From Roseivirga ehrenbergii (lineage in GTDB: Bacteria; Bacteroidota; Bacteroidia; Cytophagales; Cyclobacteriaceae), in NCBI RefSeq assembly GCF_001593005.1, contig NZ_LQZQ01000006.1, positions 39,834-103,833 on the forward strand: a DNA stretch of 64,000 bases, read 5' to 3'. Position 1 is the stretch's first letter. Each line of letters opens with the position of its first letter. The notes under the pieces are model-generated. The model was not told the DNA's origin, did no database searches, and was given only the letters and a program-made list of their open reading frames with translations. Below, one piece after another: positions 52,448-61,525 of this stretch. A program made the translations under genes and the position numbers.

Positions 52448-53820
52448 AGCTGAGAGACATACATAACGTATATTTTCTTGGGATCGGAGGGATCGGGATG
52501 AGTGCTTTGGCCAGGTGGTTTAAGCACAACGGCAAAGCTGTGTCTGGTTACGATAAAACCCCAACACCTTTAACGCGTCAATTAGAAAACGAAGGGATTG
52601 CAGTTCATTTTGAAGATGACCCAGCGCAAATCAGCGATAATTTAAAAAGTTCGAAAGAAGATGCTTTGGTGATCTACACGCCAGCAATTCCAAAAGATCA
52701 TAAAGAATGGGCTTGGCTTAAGGCAGAAGGTTTCACCATAATGAAGCGCTCTCAAGTACTGGGCTTAATTACCGAAAGCATGATTTCTGTGGCCGTGGCC
52801 GGAACGCATGGTAAAACTACTACTAGTTCTATGATCGTCCACTTGATGAAAACTGCAGGCATTGATTGCACAGGTTTTTTGGGAGGAATTGCGACCAACT
52901 ACGGTACAAACATGGTGATGAATGAGGAAACGAATTCTATCGCTGTGATTGAGGCAGATGAATTTGATCGCTCGTTCTTAACGCTTCGTCCAGATGCGGC
53001 TGTGGTTACCTCTATCGATGCAGATCATTTAGATATTTACGGTGATAAAGACGCTTTGAAAGAGTCTTTTGCACTGTTTGTAAGTAAAATTGAAAAGAAA
53101 GGTAAACTCTTCGCGAAGCAAGGAGTGGGGAGTCAAATATTGGGTGATGAGAATAGAATCCATCATTCTAGTTATGCCTTGGAGTCGGCTGATATTACAG
53201 CGGAGAACTTAAGAATTGAAGAGGCCGCTTTTGTTTTCGATTATAAAACGAGCAAGAAAACGATTACAGGTATTCGGTTGAATGTGCCTGGTTTTCATAA
53301 TGTAGAAAATGCTTTGGCTGCCATTTCGGTAACCAAATACTTTGGTGCCGATGATGACTCTATTCGCGAAGGAGTAAGCACTTATAAAGGAGTGAAAAGG
53401 CGTTTTGAGTATGTTATCAAGTCTGATAGCTTGGTGTATATTGATGATTACGCACATCACCCAGTTGAGATCGAATCACTATTGAAGTCGGTGCGAGCGC
53501 TTTATCCGAATAAAAGAATTACAGCTGTTTTTCAACCGCATTTGTTCAGCCGCACAAGAGATTTCGCTCCAGAATTTTCGGAGAGTTTGAGCTTAGCAGA
53601 CGAGGTGATTTTGTTGGATATTTACCCTGCCAGAGAGCAACCTATTGAAGGGGTTACTTCAGAAATGTTGCTAGAAAAGGTAAGGGCAGAAAGAAAAACG
53701 GTTTGCCCAAAAGAAGCATTGCTTGAACAAATTAAAGCCTGGCAACCAGAGGTGCTTTTAACCATTGGCGCTGGCGACATTGATAAATTTGTAGAACCTA
53801 TAAAAACTGAATTGTCATGA
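52444..53820 (+). CDS. murC: UDP-MurNAc:L-alanine ligase
   Basis: A 458-residue cytosolic ligase that adds the first amino acid to UDP-MurNAc. Visible: the UDP-binding start HNVYFLGIGGIGMSALARWF, P-loop AGTHGKTTTSSMI (near 118), EADEFDRSFL, the VPGFHNVENALAAISV motif and the YIDDYAHHPVEIESLL motif. The start is GTG 52444, overlapping the murG stop (GTGA). It overlaps ftsQ by 4 nt. Confidence 0.97.
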   Translation: MKLRDIHNVYFLGIGGIGMSALARWFKHNGKAVSGYDKTPTPLTRQLENEGIAVHFEDDPAQISDNLKSSKEDALVIYTPAIPKDHKEWAWLKAEGFTIMKRSQVLGLITESMISVAVAGTHGKTTTSSMIVHLMKTAGIDCTGFLGGIATNYGTNMVMNEETNSIAVIEADEFDRSFLTLRPDAAVVTSIDADHLDIYGDKDALKESFALFVSKIEKKGKLFAKQGVGSQILGDENRIHHSSYALESADITAENLRIEEAAFVFDYKTSKKTITGIRLNVPGFHNVENALAAISVTKYFGADDDSIREGVSTYKGVKRRFEYVIKSDSLVYIDDYAHHPVEIESLLKSVRALYPNKRITAVFQPHLFSRTRDFAPEFSESLSLADEVILLDIYPAREQPIEGVTSEMLLEKVRAERKTVCPKEALLEQIKAWQPEVLLTIGAGDIDKFVEPIKTELS

Positions 53821-54584
53821 GAGCAAAAGAAACAATTTGGAGGGTCGTAGGGATTACAGGGGCTTCAGTGCTTCTTTTATCTATGATCAGTTTTATCGAC
53901 AAAAGAGAGCTGGGCTACAGAATTGATGACATCGAAGTGGACATCGTAAATACCTTCGAGAATTTCTTTATAGATGAGGAAGATGTAATGTCGCTCATTT
54001 TCGAAAACAAAGGAGACACAGTGTTGGGTGATGCTTACGGTAGGGTGAGTTTGAAAGAAATAGAGCAAAGAGTGGAGTCGCACAGTTTTGTGAAAGACGC
54101 CCAAGTGTTTAGAGATTTAAATGGGCATTTGGTGGTGAAAGCCATTCAGAATAAACCCATGGCAAGAATTATTGCCGATAACGGAAAACATGCTTATTTG
54201 GGAGAAGAGGGTGATATTTTACCAGTTTCAAGTAAATACACGGCAAGGGTTATTGTGCTTTCAGGGAAATATATGGATGAGTTGACTTCTCGAAAAAGCA
54301 TTGAAGAAAATGAATATGACCAAAAGCTTTATGATTTGATCGAATACATTAATAAAGATAAGTTTTGGAGCATGCAAATCGCTCAGTTGGTAGTAAGCAA
54401 AAACGGAAAAGTAGTGATGATTCCGCAAGTAGGAGATCAGAAACTTGAGTTTGGTTATGCTGAAGACTTTAAGTCGAAGTTCAAGAGGTTGGAAATTTTC
54501 TTCAAAGAAATTATGCCAACAAAAGGTTGGAATACATACAGTAGAGTAAATGTAGAATACAAAGATCAACTCATTTGTGAGTGA
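53817..54584 (+). CDS. ftsQ: FtsQ-like cell division protein
   Basis: A 255-residue bitopic division protein: short cytoplasmic N-terminus, membrane helix (12-28), POTRA-like domain (about 35-110, with IEQRVESHSFVKDAQVFRDLNGHLVVKAIQNKPMARI) and a C-terminal beta domain (to SRVNVEYKDQLICE). FtsQ scaffolds FtsL/FtsB at the septum. Sequence similarity is low in this phylum; position between murC and ftsA supports the call. ATG overlaps the murC stop (ATGA). Confidence 0.9.
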   Translation: MRAKETIWRVVGITGASVLLLSMISFIDKRELGYRIDDIEVDIVNTFENFFIDEEDVMSLIFENKGDTVLGDAYGRVSLKEIEQRVESHSFVKDAQVFRDLNGHLVVKAIQNKPMARIIADNGKHAYLGEEGDILPVSSKYTARVIVLSGKYMDELTSRKSIEENEYDQKLYDLIEYINKDKFWSMQIAQLVVSKNGKVVMIPQVGDQKLEFGYAEDFKSKFKRLEIFFKEIMPTKGWNTYSRVNVEYKDQLICE

Positions 54585-54674
54585 TCGAAACAAAGGAATT
54601 TAAAGCGAAAGTGAATGTAGAAGTGACAGGTTTACAAACACAGAAGCTCTGAAATATAAAATACAAACAACGCC

Positions 54675-55982
54675 ATGCAAGAAGATAAAATAGTTGTCGG
54701 ACTAGACATTGGAACCACAAAAATCTGTGTGATTGTGGGAACGAAAAATGAGTATGGAAAACTCGAAGTATTGGGAATGGGTAAAGCTGTTTCTGATGGG
54801 GTGATCCGTGGTATAGTGACCAATATTGACAAAACCGTTATTGCAATTGAAAAGGCAATTGCCGAAGCAAGTGAGCAATCGGGTATCGAAATCAATGTGG
54901 TAAATGTGGGTATTGCTGGTCAACATATTAAGAGTTCGGTGCACCACGGTAGCATTACTCGCGATGTAGTTGAAGACGAAATTACGGTGAGCGATTTAAC
55001 TCGTTTATCGAATGATATACACAAAATTGTAATGCCTCCTGGCTGTGAAATTATTCACGTAATGCCACAGGATTACATTGTGGACTATGAAGAAGGAATT
55101 AAAGATCCAGTGGGTATGTCGGGTGTTAAGCTTGAAGCAGATTTCCATGTGATTACTGCTCAAACTAATGCCATCAGAAATATCAATAAGTGTGTGCGCA
55201 GGGCTGGTTTAGAGATTGAGAATTTGATTTTAGAGCCTTTGGCATCAAGCATGTCGGTATTAAGTGACGAAGAAAAAGAGGCTGGCGTTTGCCTTGTAGA
55301 TATTGGTGGTGGTACTACTGACATCGCGATCTTCCATGATAATATTATCCGACACACAGCAGTCATTCCTTTTGGTGGTAATATCATCACCTCCGACATT
55401 AAGGAAGGCTGTAAAGTAATGCAGAACCAAGCCGAATTGTTGAAAACGAAATTTGGAAAAGCCATTGCAGAAGAAGCCAATCCGAACGAAATCGTTTCAA
55501 TTCCTGGCTTAAGAAACAGGCCGCCAAAGGAAATTTCTATCCGTAACCTAGCCAATATTATTGAGGCCAGAATGGAAGAAATTATTGAGTTAGTACATGC
55601 AGAAATTATCACTTCTGGTTATGCAAGCAAGTTGGCTGGTGGTATTGTAATTACTGGTGGTGGTTCACAATTGGGCTATGTAAAACAGTTGTTCGAATAC
55701 ATGACAGGCATGGACGCTAGAATTGGTTATCCTAACGAACACCTTGGCAAGAGCAAAGTTGAAGCGATTAAGAGCCCAATGTATGCAACCACAGTTGGTT
55801 TGGTGCTTTCGGGCTTCAGAGCAATAGATGAAAGAGAAAATCGCTATATGCAAAATCAAGTGGCTTCTGGAAAGAAAACCATGAAGAGCGCAAAGAAAAG
55901 TTCAGACTTCTTCAAAGGTCTTATCGATAAAACAAAAGGTTTATTGATGGATGATTTTCAGGATAAAGGCGGAGAGTATTAG
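54675..55982 (+). CDS. ftsA: Cell division protein FtsA
   Basis: A 435-residue actin-like ATPase that tethers FtsZ to the membrane. Motifs: phosphate-1 VVGLDIGTTKICVIVG (residues 8-23), the SHS2/1C region, GVCLVDIGGGTTDIAIF (phosphate-2), and the adenosine motif GGIVITGGGSQLG. The C-terminus (FFKGLIDKTKGLLMDDF) is a candidate amphipathic membrane helix. It is 90 nt after ftsQ and 139 nt before ftsZ. Confidence 0.97.
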   Translation: MQEDKIVVGLDIGTTKICVIVGTKNEYGKLEVLGMGKAVSDGVIRGIVTNIDKTVIAIEKAIAEASEQSGIEINVVNVGIAGQHIKSSVHHGSITRDVVEDEITVSDLTRLSNDIHKIVMPPGCEIIHVMPQDYIVDYEEGIKDPVGMSGVKLEADFHVITAQTNAIRNINKCVRRAGLEIENLILEPLASSMSVLSDEEKEAGVCLVDIGGGTTDIAIFHDNIIRHTAVIPFGGNIITSDIKEGCKVMQNQAELLKTKFGKAIAEEANPNEIVSIPGLRNRPPKEISIRNLANIIEARMEEIIELVHAEIITSGYASKLAGGIVITGGGSQLGYVKQLFEYMTGMDARIGYPNEHLGKSKVEAIKSPMYATTVGLVLSGFRAIDERENRYMQNQVASGKKTMKSAKKSSDFFKGLIDKTKGLLMDDFQDKGGEY

Positions 55983-56076
55983 AAACTAAACAATAAGTGA
56001 ATTTGATGCTGTAATTGGTTATTCAACTTGATGACAGCATTTAAAAATAAGATAAAATAACAAACGCCTGTTTTTG

Positions 56077-56104
56077 TCTTCGGTCTTCGGACTTCGGACT
56101 TCAG
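56077..56104 (+). repeat. Four tandem 7-bp units upstream of ftsZ
   Basis: Units TCTTCGG, TCTTCGG, ACTTCGG and ACTTCAG follow one another directly. They lie 17 nt before the ftsZ ATG, inside the ftsZ 5' UTR. Such short tandem repeats may vary in copy number. Confidence 0.65.
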
Positions 56105-56121
56105 GCTTAAACATAATAATC

Positions 56122-57690
56122 ATGGCAGAATCTTATATGTTCGAAATTCCTAAGCATCACAAATCGATCATTAAAGTGATTGGAGTTGGTGGCGGAGGGA
56201 GCAACGCAGTAAACCACATGTATAATCAAGGGATTAAGGATGTGGAGTTTATCGTTTGTAACACCGATGCACAGGCATTGAAAAGCAGTCCTATTCCAAA
56301 TAGGTTGCAAATTGGCATTGGTCTAACCGAAGGACTTGGTGCTGGTGCCAGCCCTGAGGTGGGAAAAAATGCCGCTTTAGAAAGCAAAGAAGACATCCGT
56401 CAAATGCTGGGTGACGATACCAAAATGGTATTTATCACTGCCGGAATGGGCGGAGGAACTGGAACTGGTGCAGCTCCAATCATTGCCAAAATTGCACGCG
56501 ACATGGACCTTTTAACTGTGGGTATTGTTACGGCTCCTTTTGGTTTTGAAGGAAGAAAGAAAATGAATGCGGCTAACGAAGGTATTGCTGCATTAAAGGA
56601 AAATTGCGATACTGTTTTGGTAATCCTCAACGATAAGTTGAGAGAAATCCACGGTAACCTTCCAATCAGTAAGGCATTTGCAGAGGCCGACAATATATTG
56701 ACCACTGCGGCCAAAGGAATTGCAGAAATCATTACTGTTCCTGGTTATGTAAATGTCGATTTCATGGACGTTCAAACCGTAATGAAAGGCGCTGGTGCTG
56801 CGGTGATGGGTTCTGCTTCTGCTGAAGGCGAAGGAAGGGCACTAAGAGCTGCCGAAATGGCCATCTCCTCTCCATTATTGAACAGCCAAGACATTTTAGG
56901 AGCGAAGAAAATCTTGCTCTCTATTATTTCTGGTGAAGATGCAGAACTTCAAATGGACGAGCTTACTGAAATTACTGAGTACATCCAAGACAAAGCGGGT
57001 GATGATGCTGAAGTGATTTTCGGTCACGGTATTGACGTTGAGCACGGGCAAAGCATTAGCGTAACCGTTATTGCAACTGGCTTTGAAACTCCGTTAGTGG
57101 AGGCGAGACCAAATGCAACTAAGAAAACGGTCATTGATTTAGAGAGCAACCAGCCAATTCAGCGTAATGTTGAAAAACCTTCTTTCGTAGAAAAGCCAAC
57201 ACAATCCTCATTGTTTAGTGCGGGTTTTGAAAAACCTGAACCGCGTCAAGAAATTGATGAGGTAGAGAATAAGGATGAGAGCGATGATGATAATATCACT
57301 TCGGGTTATACTTTCTTGTCTAGGTTGGCTCAGAAATATGACATCGAAGAAGTTGGGCCAGAAGCCAACGAAGATCCTGAAGTTCGTATGCGAAATGAAC
57401 GCATTGAGTTAGACCATGAGGAGCAGCGTTACAAGGATTTCTTGGAAATGAAGCGTAATAAGCTTCAGCAACAAGCCAGATTAAGAGAAGAAAAACTTCG
57501 TAGCTCTGGAAATTATCAGATCAAGAATGATGACATAAAAGAGAAACTTGAAGTGCCTGCTTATCAGCGTAGACAAGTAAGGTTAAACGATGCACCCCCT
57601 TCATCTGAAAGCAATGTGTCGCGCTATAACCTTAATGATGACGATGAAATTATGGGCAACAATAAGTTTCTACACGACAATGTAGATTGA
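56122..57690 (+). CDS. ftsZ: Cell division protein FtsZ
   Basis: A 522-residue tubulin-like GTPase that forms the Z ring. The GTPase domain shows GVGGGGSNAVNHM (about residue 20), NTDAQAL, the T4 loop AGMGGGTGTGAAPIIA (about 110) and the T7 catalytic loop NVDFMDVQTVM (about 212). A long disordered and charged linker (about 330-500) with coiled-coil-like EEQRYKDFLEMKRNKLQQQARLREEK is typical of Bacteroidetes, and the tail ends FLHDNVD. ATG 56122 (MAESYMFEIPKHH) is chosen because upstream in-frame residues come from the tandem repeat. A strong terminator follows. Confidence 0.97.
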   Translation: MAESYMFEIPKHHKSIIKVIGVGGGGSNAVNHMYNQGIKDVEFIVCNTDAQALKSSPIPNRLQIGIGLTEGLGAGASPEVGKNAALESKEDIRQMLGDDTKMVFITAGMGGGTGTGAAPIIAKIARDMDLLTVGIVTAPFGFEGRKKMNAANEGIAALKENCDTVLVILNDKLREIHGNLPISKAFAEADNILTTAAKGIAEIITVPGYVNVDFMDVQTVMKGAGAAVMGSASAEGEGRALRAAEMAISSPLLNSQDILGAKKILLSIISGEDAELQMDELTEITEYIQDKAGDDAEVIFGHGIDVEHGQSISVTVIATGFETPLVEARPNATKKTVIDLESNQPIQRNVEKPSFVEKPTQSSLFSAGFEKPEPRQEIDEVENKDESDDDNITSGYTFLSRLAQKYDIEEVGPEANEDPEVRMRNERIELDHEEQRYKDFLEMKRNKLQQQARLREEKLRSSGNYQIKNDDIKEKLEVPAYQRRQVRLNDAPPSSESNVSRYNLNDDDEIMGNNKFLHDNVD

Positions 57691-57712
57691 TTAAAATCTT
57701 TCACCTAAATAC

Positions 57713-57747
57713 AAAAGACGACCTGCTGCCATGGGTCGTCTTTTTTT
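57713..57747 (+). terminator. Rho-independent terminator of the dcw operon
   Basis: AAAAGACGACC pairs with GGTCGTCTTTT across a 10-nt loop and is followed by a T tract. It lies 23 nt after the ftsZ stop. Confidence 0.92.
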
Positions 57748-57761
57748 GTTTTTAGCACTAC

Positions 57762-57790
57762 CTTTTGGAGGGTTTTTAACCCTCCAAAAG
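57762..57790. repeat. Palindrome CTTTTGGAGGGTT/AACCCTCCAAAAG, copy 1
   Basis: A perfect 13-bp inverted repeat with loop TTT. An identical stem recurs at 58075-58103 in the same orientation. Confidence 0.85.
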
Positions 57791-58074
57791 TTTATTCAAA
57801 ACGTGTGGGCTCGCCATAGCAGTGATCACACGTCCCGATATCAGCTTTCCTTGTGTTACTGAAAAGGATGCTTACAGCATGACTTAGCTTTGAACTTGGT
57901 GTACAGAATTTTTGAATGCTCATAAGCTAGCTACTCAGTCATCCCGTAGGCCGAGAGACTTCGGGGTTTTCACGAAACACAGACTGTCTGATATCTGTAA
58001 CTCTCTTTCCTGTGTTACTAAAAATCAGAGACTTCGGTGCTTACAGTATGACTTAATTTTGAACTTAGCACTAC

Positions 58075-58103
58075 CTTTTGGAGGGTTCAAAACCCTCCAA
58101 AAG
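58075..58103. repeat. Palindrome CTTTTGGAGGGTT/AACCCTCCAAAAG, copy 2
   Basis: A perfect 13-bp inverted repeat with loop CAA. It ends 5 nt from the rnhB stop codon and may terminate that minus-strand gene. A single arm (AACCCTCCAAAAG) occurs again near 61390. Confidence 0.85.
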
Positions 58104-58107
58104 TTTA

Positions 58108-58704
58108 TCAAAACAGCTCCATCTGCTCGGGCAATAGCCTAAAGGATTTCCGGTGCAAAGGTGTAACGCCCAAATCTCTTATGGCCTGACGGTGCTTTTT
58201 AGTAGGATAGCCCGCATTACTTTCCCAGCCATAACCAGGGAATTGTTGAGCTGCTTCACTCATAATTCTGTCTCGTTCTACCTTAGCTAAAATGGAAGCC
58301 GCGGCAATGGATAAATACTTTCCATCGCCCTTTATAATACACTCATGCGGAATACTCTGATAGACTTTAAAACGATTTCCGTCAATAAGTAGTAGCTCGG
58401 GTTTTTGCTTTAGTTGGTCAATCGCGCGATGCATGGCCAAAAATGAGGCGTTTAGAATATTGATTTCATCAATTTCCACAGGACTTACTTCGCAAACCGC
58501 CCAAGCCAAGGCTTCAGCTTTGATTTCGATTTCAAGCTGCTCTCTGTGCGCCCTTTTCAGTTGCTTAGAATCATTGAGCAGTTTATTCTGGTAATCTACT
58601 GGCAGAATAACAGCGGAGGCCACTACTGGGCCCGCCAAGGGGCCACGGCCAGCTTCATCGCAACCGGCTTCAATCTTTCCAGAGCCAAAATTTGATAATA
58701 ACAT
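58108..58704 (-). CDS. rnhB: Ribonuclease HII
   Basis: A 198-residue endonuclease that cleaves RNA in RNA-DNA hybrids and at single ribonucleotides. The catalytic motif [19 protein letters not shown] is near residue 14 (Asp, Glu), with later acidic residues in LLIDGN and [11 protein letters not shown]. The C-terminal [11 protein letters not shown] block is typical of the family. ATG 58704 ([19 protein letters not shown]) is preferred over 58770 because the upstream residues overlap the NUDIX promoter. It is divergent from the NUDIX gene. Confidence 0.95.
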   Translation of the reverse strand: MLLSNFGSGKIEAGCDEAGRGPLAGPVVASAVILPVDYQNKLLNDSKQLKRAHREQLEIEIKAEALAWAVCEVSPVEIDEINILNASFLAMHRAIDQLKQKPELLLIDGNRFKVYQSIPHECIIKGDGKYLSIAAASILAKVERDRIMSEAAQQFPGYGWESNAGYPTKKHRQAIRDLGVTPLHRKSFRLLPEQMELF

Positions 58705-58724
58705 GCCCAAACTTAAAACTTTGA

Positions 58725-58754
58725 TTTGGATGCTGAAACATATGTCTAATTTTG
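58725..58754 (+). promoter_or_regulatory. NUDIX gene promoter (TTTG-N18-TAATTTTG)
   Basis: A -33 TTTG at 58725-58728 and a -7 box TAATTTTG at 58747-58754 with an 18-nt spacer fit the Bacteroidetes consensus. The box ends 4 nt before the ATG at 58759, so the transcript would be leaderless or nearly so. Confidence 0.7.
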
Positions 58755-58758
58755 CGGC

Positions 58759-59307
58759 ATGGAATCGCATAAAAACCCTTGGAAGACTTTAGATGGAAAA
58801 CTGATTTACGAGAACCCATGGATTAGAGTCGATGAGTTTAATGTGATCAATCCTTCGGGTGGAAAAGGGATCTATGGGAAGGTGTCTTTCAAAGGTCGAG
58901 CGGTAGGTATTCTTCCGATTGATGAAGAAATGAATACCTGGCTGGTTGGGCAGTATCGATATACCTTGAATGAATATAGCTGGGAAATCCCGATGGGCGC
59001 TGTACCCGAAAACGAAACTTTAGAAATAGGAGCGAAGCGCGAACTGAAAGAGGAAACTGGGCTTCATTGCCAAGAACTTGAATTTCTGTGTAAAATTCAT
59101 ACCTCCAATTCTGTTACAGACGAAGTGGGATTCGCCTATTTAGCAACTGGCCTTACTGAGGGTGAAACTAACTTTGATGACACCGAAGATATTTCTATCA
59201 AGAAATTACCCTTTACCGAAGTGTTAGAAATGGTGCTCGATGGCCGCATTACCGATAGTTTAAGCGTAGCGGCAATCATGAGGTTTGCAAGAAAAAAAGG
59301 AATCTGA
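58759..59307 (+). CDS. NUDIX hydrolase (ADP-ribose pyrophosphatase-like)
   Basis: A 182-residue NUDIX enzyme. The Nudix box is [23 protein letters not shown] (G-x5-E-x7-R-E-U-x-E-E-x-G-U complete, about residues 82-104). The family members closest in size hydrolyse ADP-ribose and related nucleotide sugars; the substrate is not certain. Its stop overlaps the MATE start by 1 nt, so the two are probably co-transcribed. Confidence 0.92.
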   Translation: MESHKNPWKTLDGKLIYENPWIRVDEFNVINPSGGKGIYGKVSFKGRAVGILPIDEEMNTWLVGQYRYTLNEYSWEIPMGAVPENETLEIGAKRELKEETGLHCQELEFLCKIHTSNSVTDEVGFAYLATGLTEGETNFDDTEDISIKKLPFTEVLEMVLDGRITDSLSVAAIMRFARKKGI

Positions 59308-60668
59308 TGTTGGAGAAACTATCGTACAAACAACATTTCAGCAAAACGATTAACCTTGCCTATCCAGTAATGTTGAGCCAAGTAGGCCATGTTACCGTGG
59401 GGATTGTAGATAGTATTATGGTAGGCCAAATTGGACCAGAAGCTTTGGCGGCATCTTCTTTTGCCAATAATGTACTCATGGTATTTCTGATGTTCGGTAT
59501 TGGTGTGTCGTATGGCATCACTCCATTAGTCGCTCAGGCAGATGGTGAGGGTGACCGCAATAAAATCACCCGACTGCTCCGCCATGGAATTGTTTTGTGT
59601 TTAGGTACCAGTTTAGTGTTGGTATTACTAGGCTACCTCTTGTCTTTTGGTTTCGATAATTTCTCTCAACCCGAAGAAGTAATAAGGCTAGGAAAACCTT
59701 ATTTCTATGTCATCCTTTTTTCGATGATTCCGATGATGCTTTTTCAGAATTTCCGACAATTCGCTGAGGGGCTTTCTATCACCAAACCGACCATGTTTAT
59801 TACCATTAGTGCTAACCTGATCAATGTGTTATTCAATTACATTCTAATTTATGGAAAGTTCGGATTTCCTGAATTAGGCCTAATTGGAGCGGGTTGGGGA
59901 ACACTAATTTCTAGGGTATTCATGGCCGTAGGTATGATGCTGTATGTAGGAAGGAGTAAAAGAACACAGTATTACAGCGCTGCTTTTAAAATCTTTAACA
60001 TTACTGCTGCCTACTTTAAACCCATGCTCAAAATTGGAGTGCCGAGTGGAACCCAGTTTGTATTCGAGGTAAGTGCTTTTGCAGGAGCAGCGTTGTTGAT
60101 GGGAAGGCTTGGGGTAGTGCCTTTGGCAGCACACCAAATTGCGTTGAGCTTGGTTTCACTCAGTTATATGATGGCCACAGGTATTGCAGCTGCTTCTACC
60201 GTGCGTATTGGTAACCAAGTGGGGAGAAGAGATGCTTTCAATCTTAACCGTGCGGGTAATACCAGTTTTATGATGGCGCTTATTTTTATGGCCTGTTGTT
60301 CCGTAGTATACATTGTCTTCCATAATTTTTTTCCAACACTCTATATCGATGACCCCGAAGTAATAAGAATAGCAGGCTCATTGATTATTGTGGCAGGTTT
60401 CTTCCAGCTGTCAGATGGTGTGCAAGTGGTGGGGCTAGGCTCGCTTAGAGGAATGTCTGATGTTAGAGTGCCTACTGTAATCACTTTTGTGGCCTATTGG
60501 GTACTCGGTATTCCTGTCAGTTATTTGTTTGGTTTCACGTTAGGCTTTGGTCCGGAAGGTGTTTGGTATGGCCTGCTAACCGGCTTGAGTATAGCGGCCA
60601 TCACCCTCTTTATCCGCTTTAAGGTGTTGGCGAAAAGGAAGGCACTTTCTTTTGGGAATGAAACCTGA
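59307..60668 (+). CDS. MATE family efflux transporter
   Basis: A 453-residue inner-membrane exporter with 12 predicted helices in two homologous halves. MATE features: SQVGHVTVGIVDSIMVGQIGPEALAA at the N-terminus and GVPSGTQFVFEVSAFAGAALLMGRLG at the start of the second half. They expel cationic drugs or metabolites driven by Na+ or H+; the substrate is unknown. It follows the NUDIX gene directly. Confidence 0.94.
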   Translation: MLEKLSYKQHFSKTINLAYPVMLSQVGHVTVGIVDSIMVGQIGPEALAASSFANNVLMVFLMFGIGVSYGITPLVAQADGEGDRNKITRLLRHGIVLCLGTSLVLVLLGYLLSFGFDNFSQPEEVIRLGKPYFYVILFSMIPMMLFQNFRQFAEGLSITKPTMFITISANLINVLFNYILIYGKFGFPELGLIGAGWGTLISRVFMAVGMMLYVGRSKRTQYYSAAFKIFNITAAYFKPMLKIGVPSGTQFVFEVSAFAGAALLMGRLGVVPLAAHQIALSLVSLSYMMATGIAAASTVRIGNQVGRRDAFNLNRAGNTSFMMALIFMACCSVVYIVFHNFFPTLYIDDPEVIRIAGSLIIVAGFFQLSDGVQVVGLGSLRGMSDVRVPTVITFVAYWVLGIPVSYLFGFTLGFGPEGVWYGLLTGLSIAAITLFIRFKVLAKRKALSFGNET

Positions 60669-60691
60669 GAAAGGCTGATGCAATGTGTTAC

Positions 60692-61372
60692 TTATTGACT
60701 TGTCTTTAGGCTTTTTACAAACTCAATAATGCCCCTTACAATCATAAATTGGGCAATAATGTAGGTGAGCATAATGAAGAAACCCGCTTGCGGAAAAGGG
60801 GTTCCAAATTGGTTAATGGCCAAAATGCTATCACTGATGATGAAGAAAAAGGCGCCAATCATAATCCACCAAAAACTCGTTTTGTCTGTTTTTCCCCAGC
60901 GCTTGCTGGCGGTAATGCCCATAATACAAATCACAATGGTGTAGAGTAGGGCAGGAATCATCATATCTCCCAATCCTGGTTTGATTTGCTGAAATATAAC
61001 GAGGCCGTACATACCAAAGAGTAAATCGTGCCACCTGAATTTTAGTTTTCGGTCTTCCGTATCTACCAAATTGAGGTTTAGAAAAATGTAAACAAGGTGA
61101 GCGAGTAAAAATGAAGCCAAACCCAGCAGAAAGAAGATGGGTTGAGCATCGGAGAAAATCAAGAAAACATCTCCCAGTAAAGAAAAAAATAGGGCTGCAT
61201 TAACAAATTTGCTCAGTACCGTTTTAGGCACTTCACTATTGAAGTAAATCATCAATCCCACCATCAAAAGTGGTTTGGTGAAATCGGCCATGGTAGGAAA
61301 ATCCATAAGCTTGGCCAACAGATGGAGAAAGGCAAATGCAAAAAATGGAAGCAGTGTCTTTGGTGTTTTCAT
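60692..61372 (-). CDS. Lysoplasmalogenase-like (YhhN/TMEM86 family) membrane protein
   Basis: A 226-residue polytopic protein with about seven or eight helices. YhhN features: SLLGDVFLIFSD, FLLGLASFLLAHLVYIF, and the conserved GAFFFIISDSILAINQF block. TMEM86 members cleave the vinyl-ether bond of lysoplasmalogens; the bacterial role is unclear. It is convergent with MATE, 23 nt apart. Confidence 0.85.
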   Translation of the reverse strand: MKTPKTLLPFFAFAFLHLLAKLMDFPTMADFTKPLLMVGLMIYFNSEVPKTVLSKFVNAALFFSLLGDVFLIFSDAQPIFFLLGLASFLLAHLVYIFLNLNLVDTEDRKLKFRWHDLLFGMYGLVIFQQIKPGLGDMMIPALLYTIVICIMGITASKRWGKTDKTSFWWIMIGAFFFIISDSILAINQFGTPFPQAGFFIMLTYIIAQFMIVRGIIEFVKSLKTSQ

Positions 61373-61479
61373 GATTTTTAAATCTAGGAATAACCCTCCA
61401 AAAGTTCTGTATATTAAATGGTTATAGGTTATTTGGAGTTGTCGTTAAATATATTAATTACCGCTCTCTAAATGATGGG

Positions 61480-61500
61480 ATACTGAAACAAGTTCAGTAT
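61480..61500. repeat. Dispersed hairpin repeat (ATACTGAA-N5-TTCAGTAT)
   Basis: A perfect 8-bp stem with loop ACAAG, followed by GACT. Related fragments occur near 10721 (GTCATGTTGAGCTTG) and 57870 and 58040 (CAGCATGACTTA-like), pointing to a dispersed intergenic repeat family. It ends 25 nt before the MFS stop codon and may act as its terminator. Confidence 0.6.
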
Positions 61501-61525
61501 GACTGGGAAGGAAGGTTTGATTCAA

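Larger units (their letters stand above)
57691..58107. other. Intergenic region with palindromes and degenerate tandem blocks
   Basis: 417 bp with no convincing gene. It holds the ftsZ terminator and two copies of a palindrome (57762-57790, 58075-58103), each preceded by TTAGCACTAC. Between them lie two degenerate copies of a block with words CTTTCCTTGTGTTACT and GCTTACAG(C/T)ATGACTTA (about 57846-57895 and 58008-58065). Confidence 0.65.

Noticed and set aside
56077..56104. CRISPR or other array
   Set aside because: Units are 7 bp and directly abutting with no spacers; there is no cas gene in the window.
56074..56121. Longer N-terminus for FtsZ (16 extra residues)
   Set aside because: The extra residues come from the tandem heptamer repeat, and homologues begin at MAE-type starts near 56122.
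57912..58142. Plus-strand frame after ftsZ
   Set aside because: It runs through the degenerate repeats and into the antisense rnhB end; composition is not protein-like.
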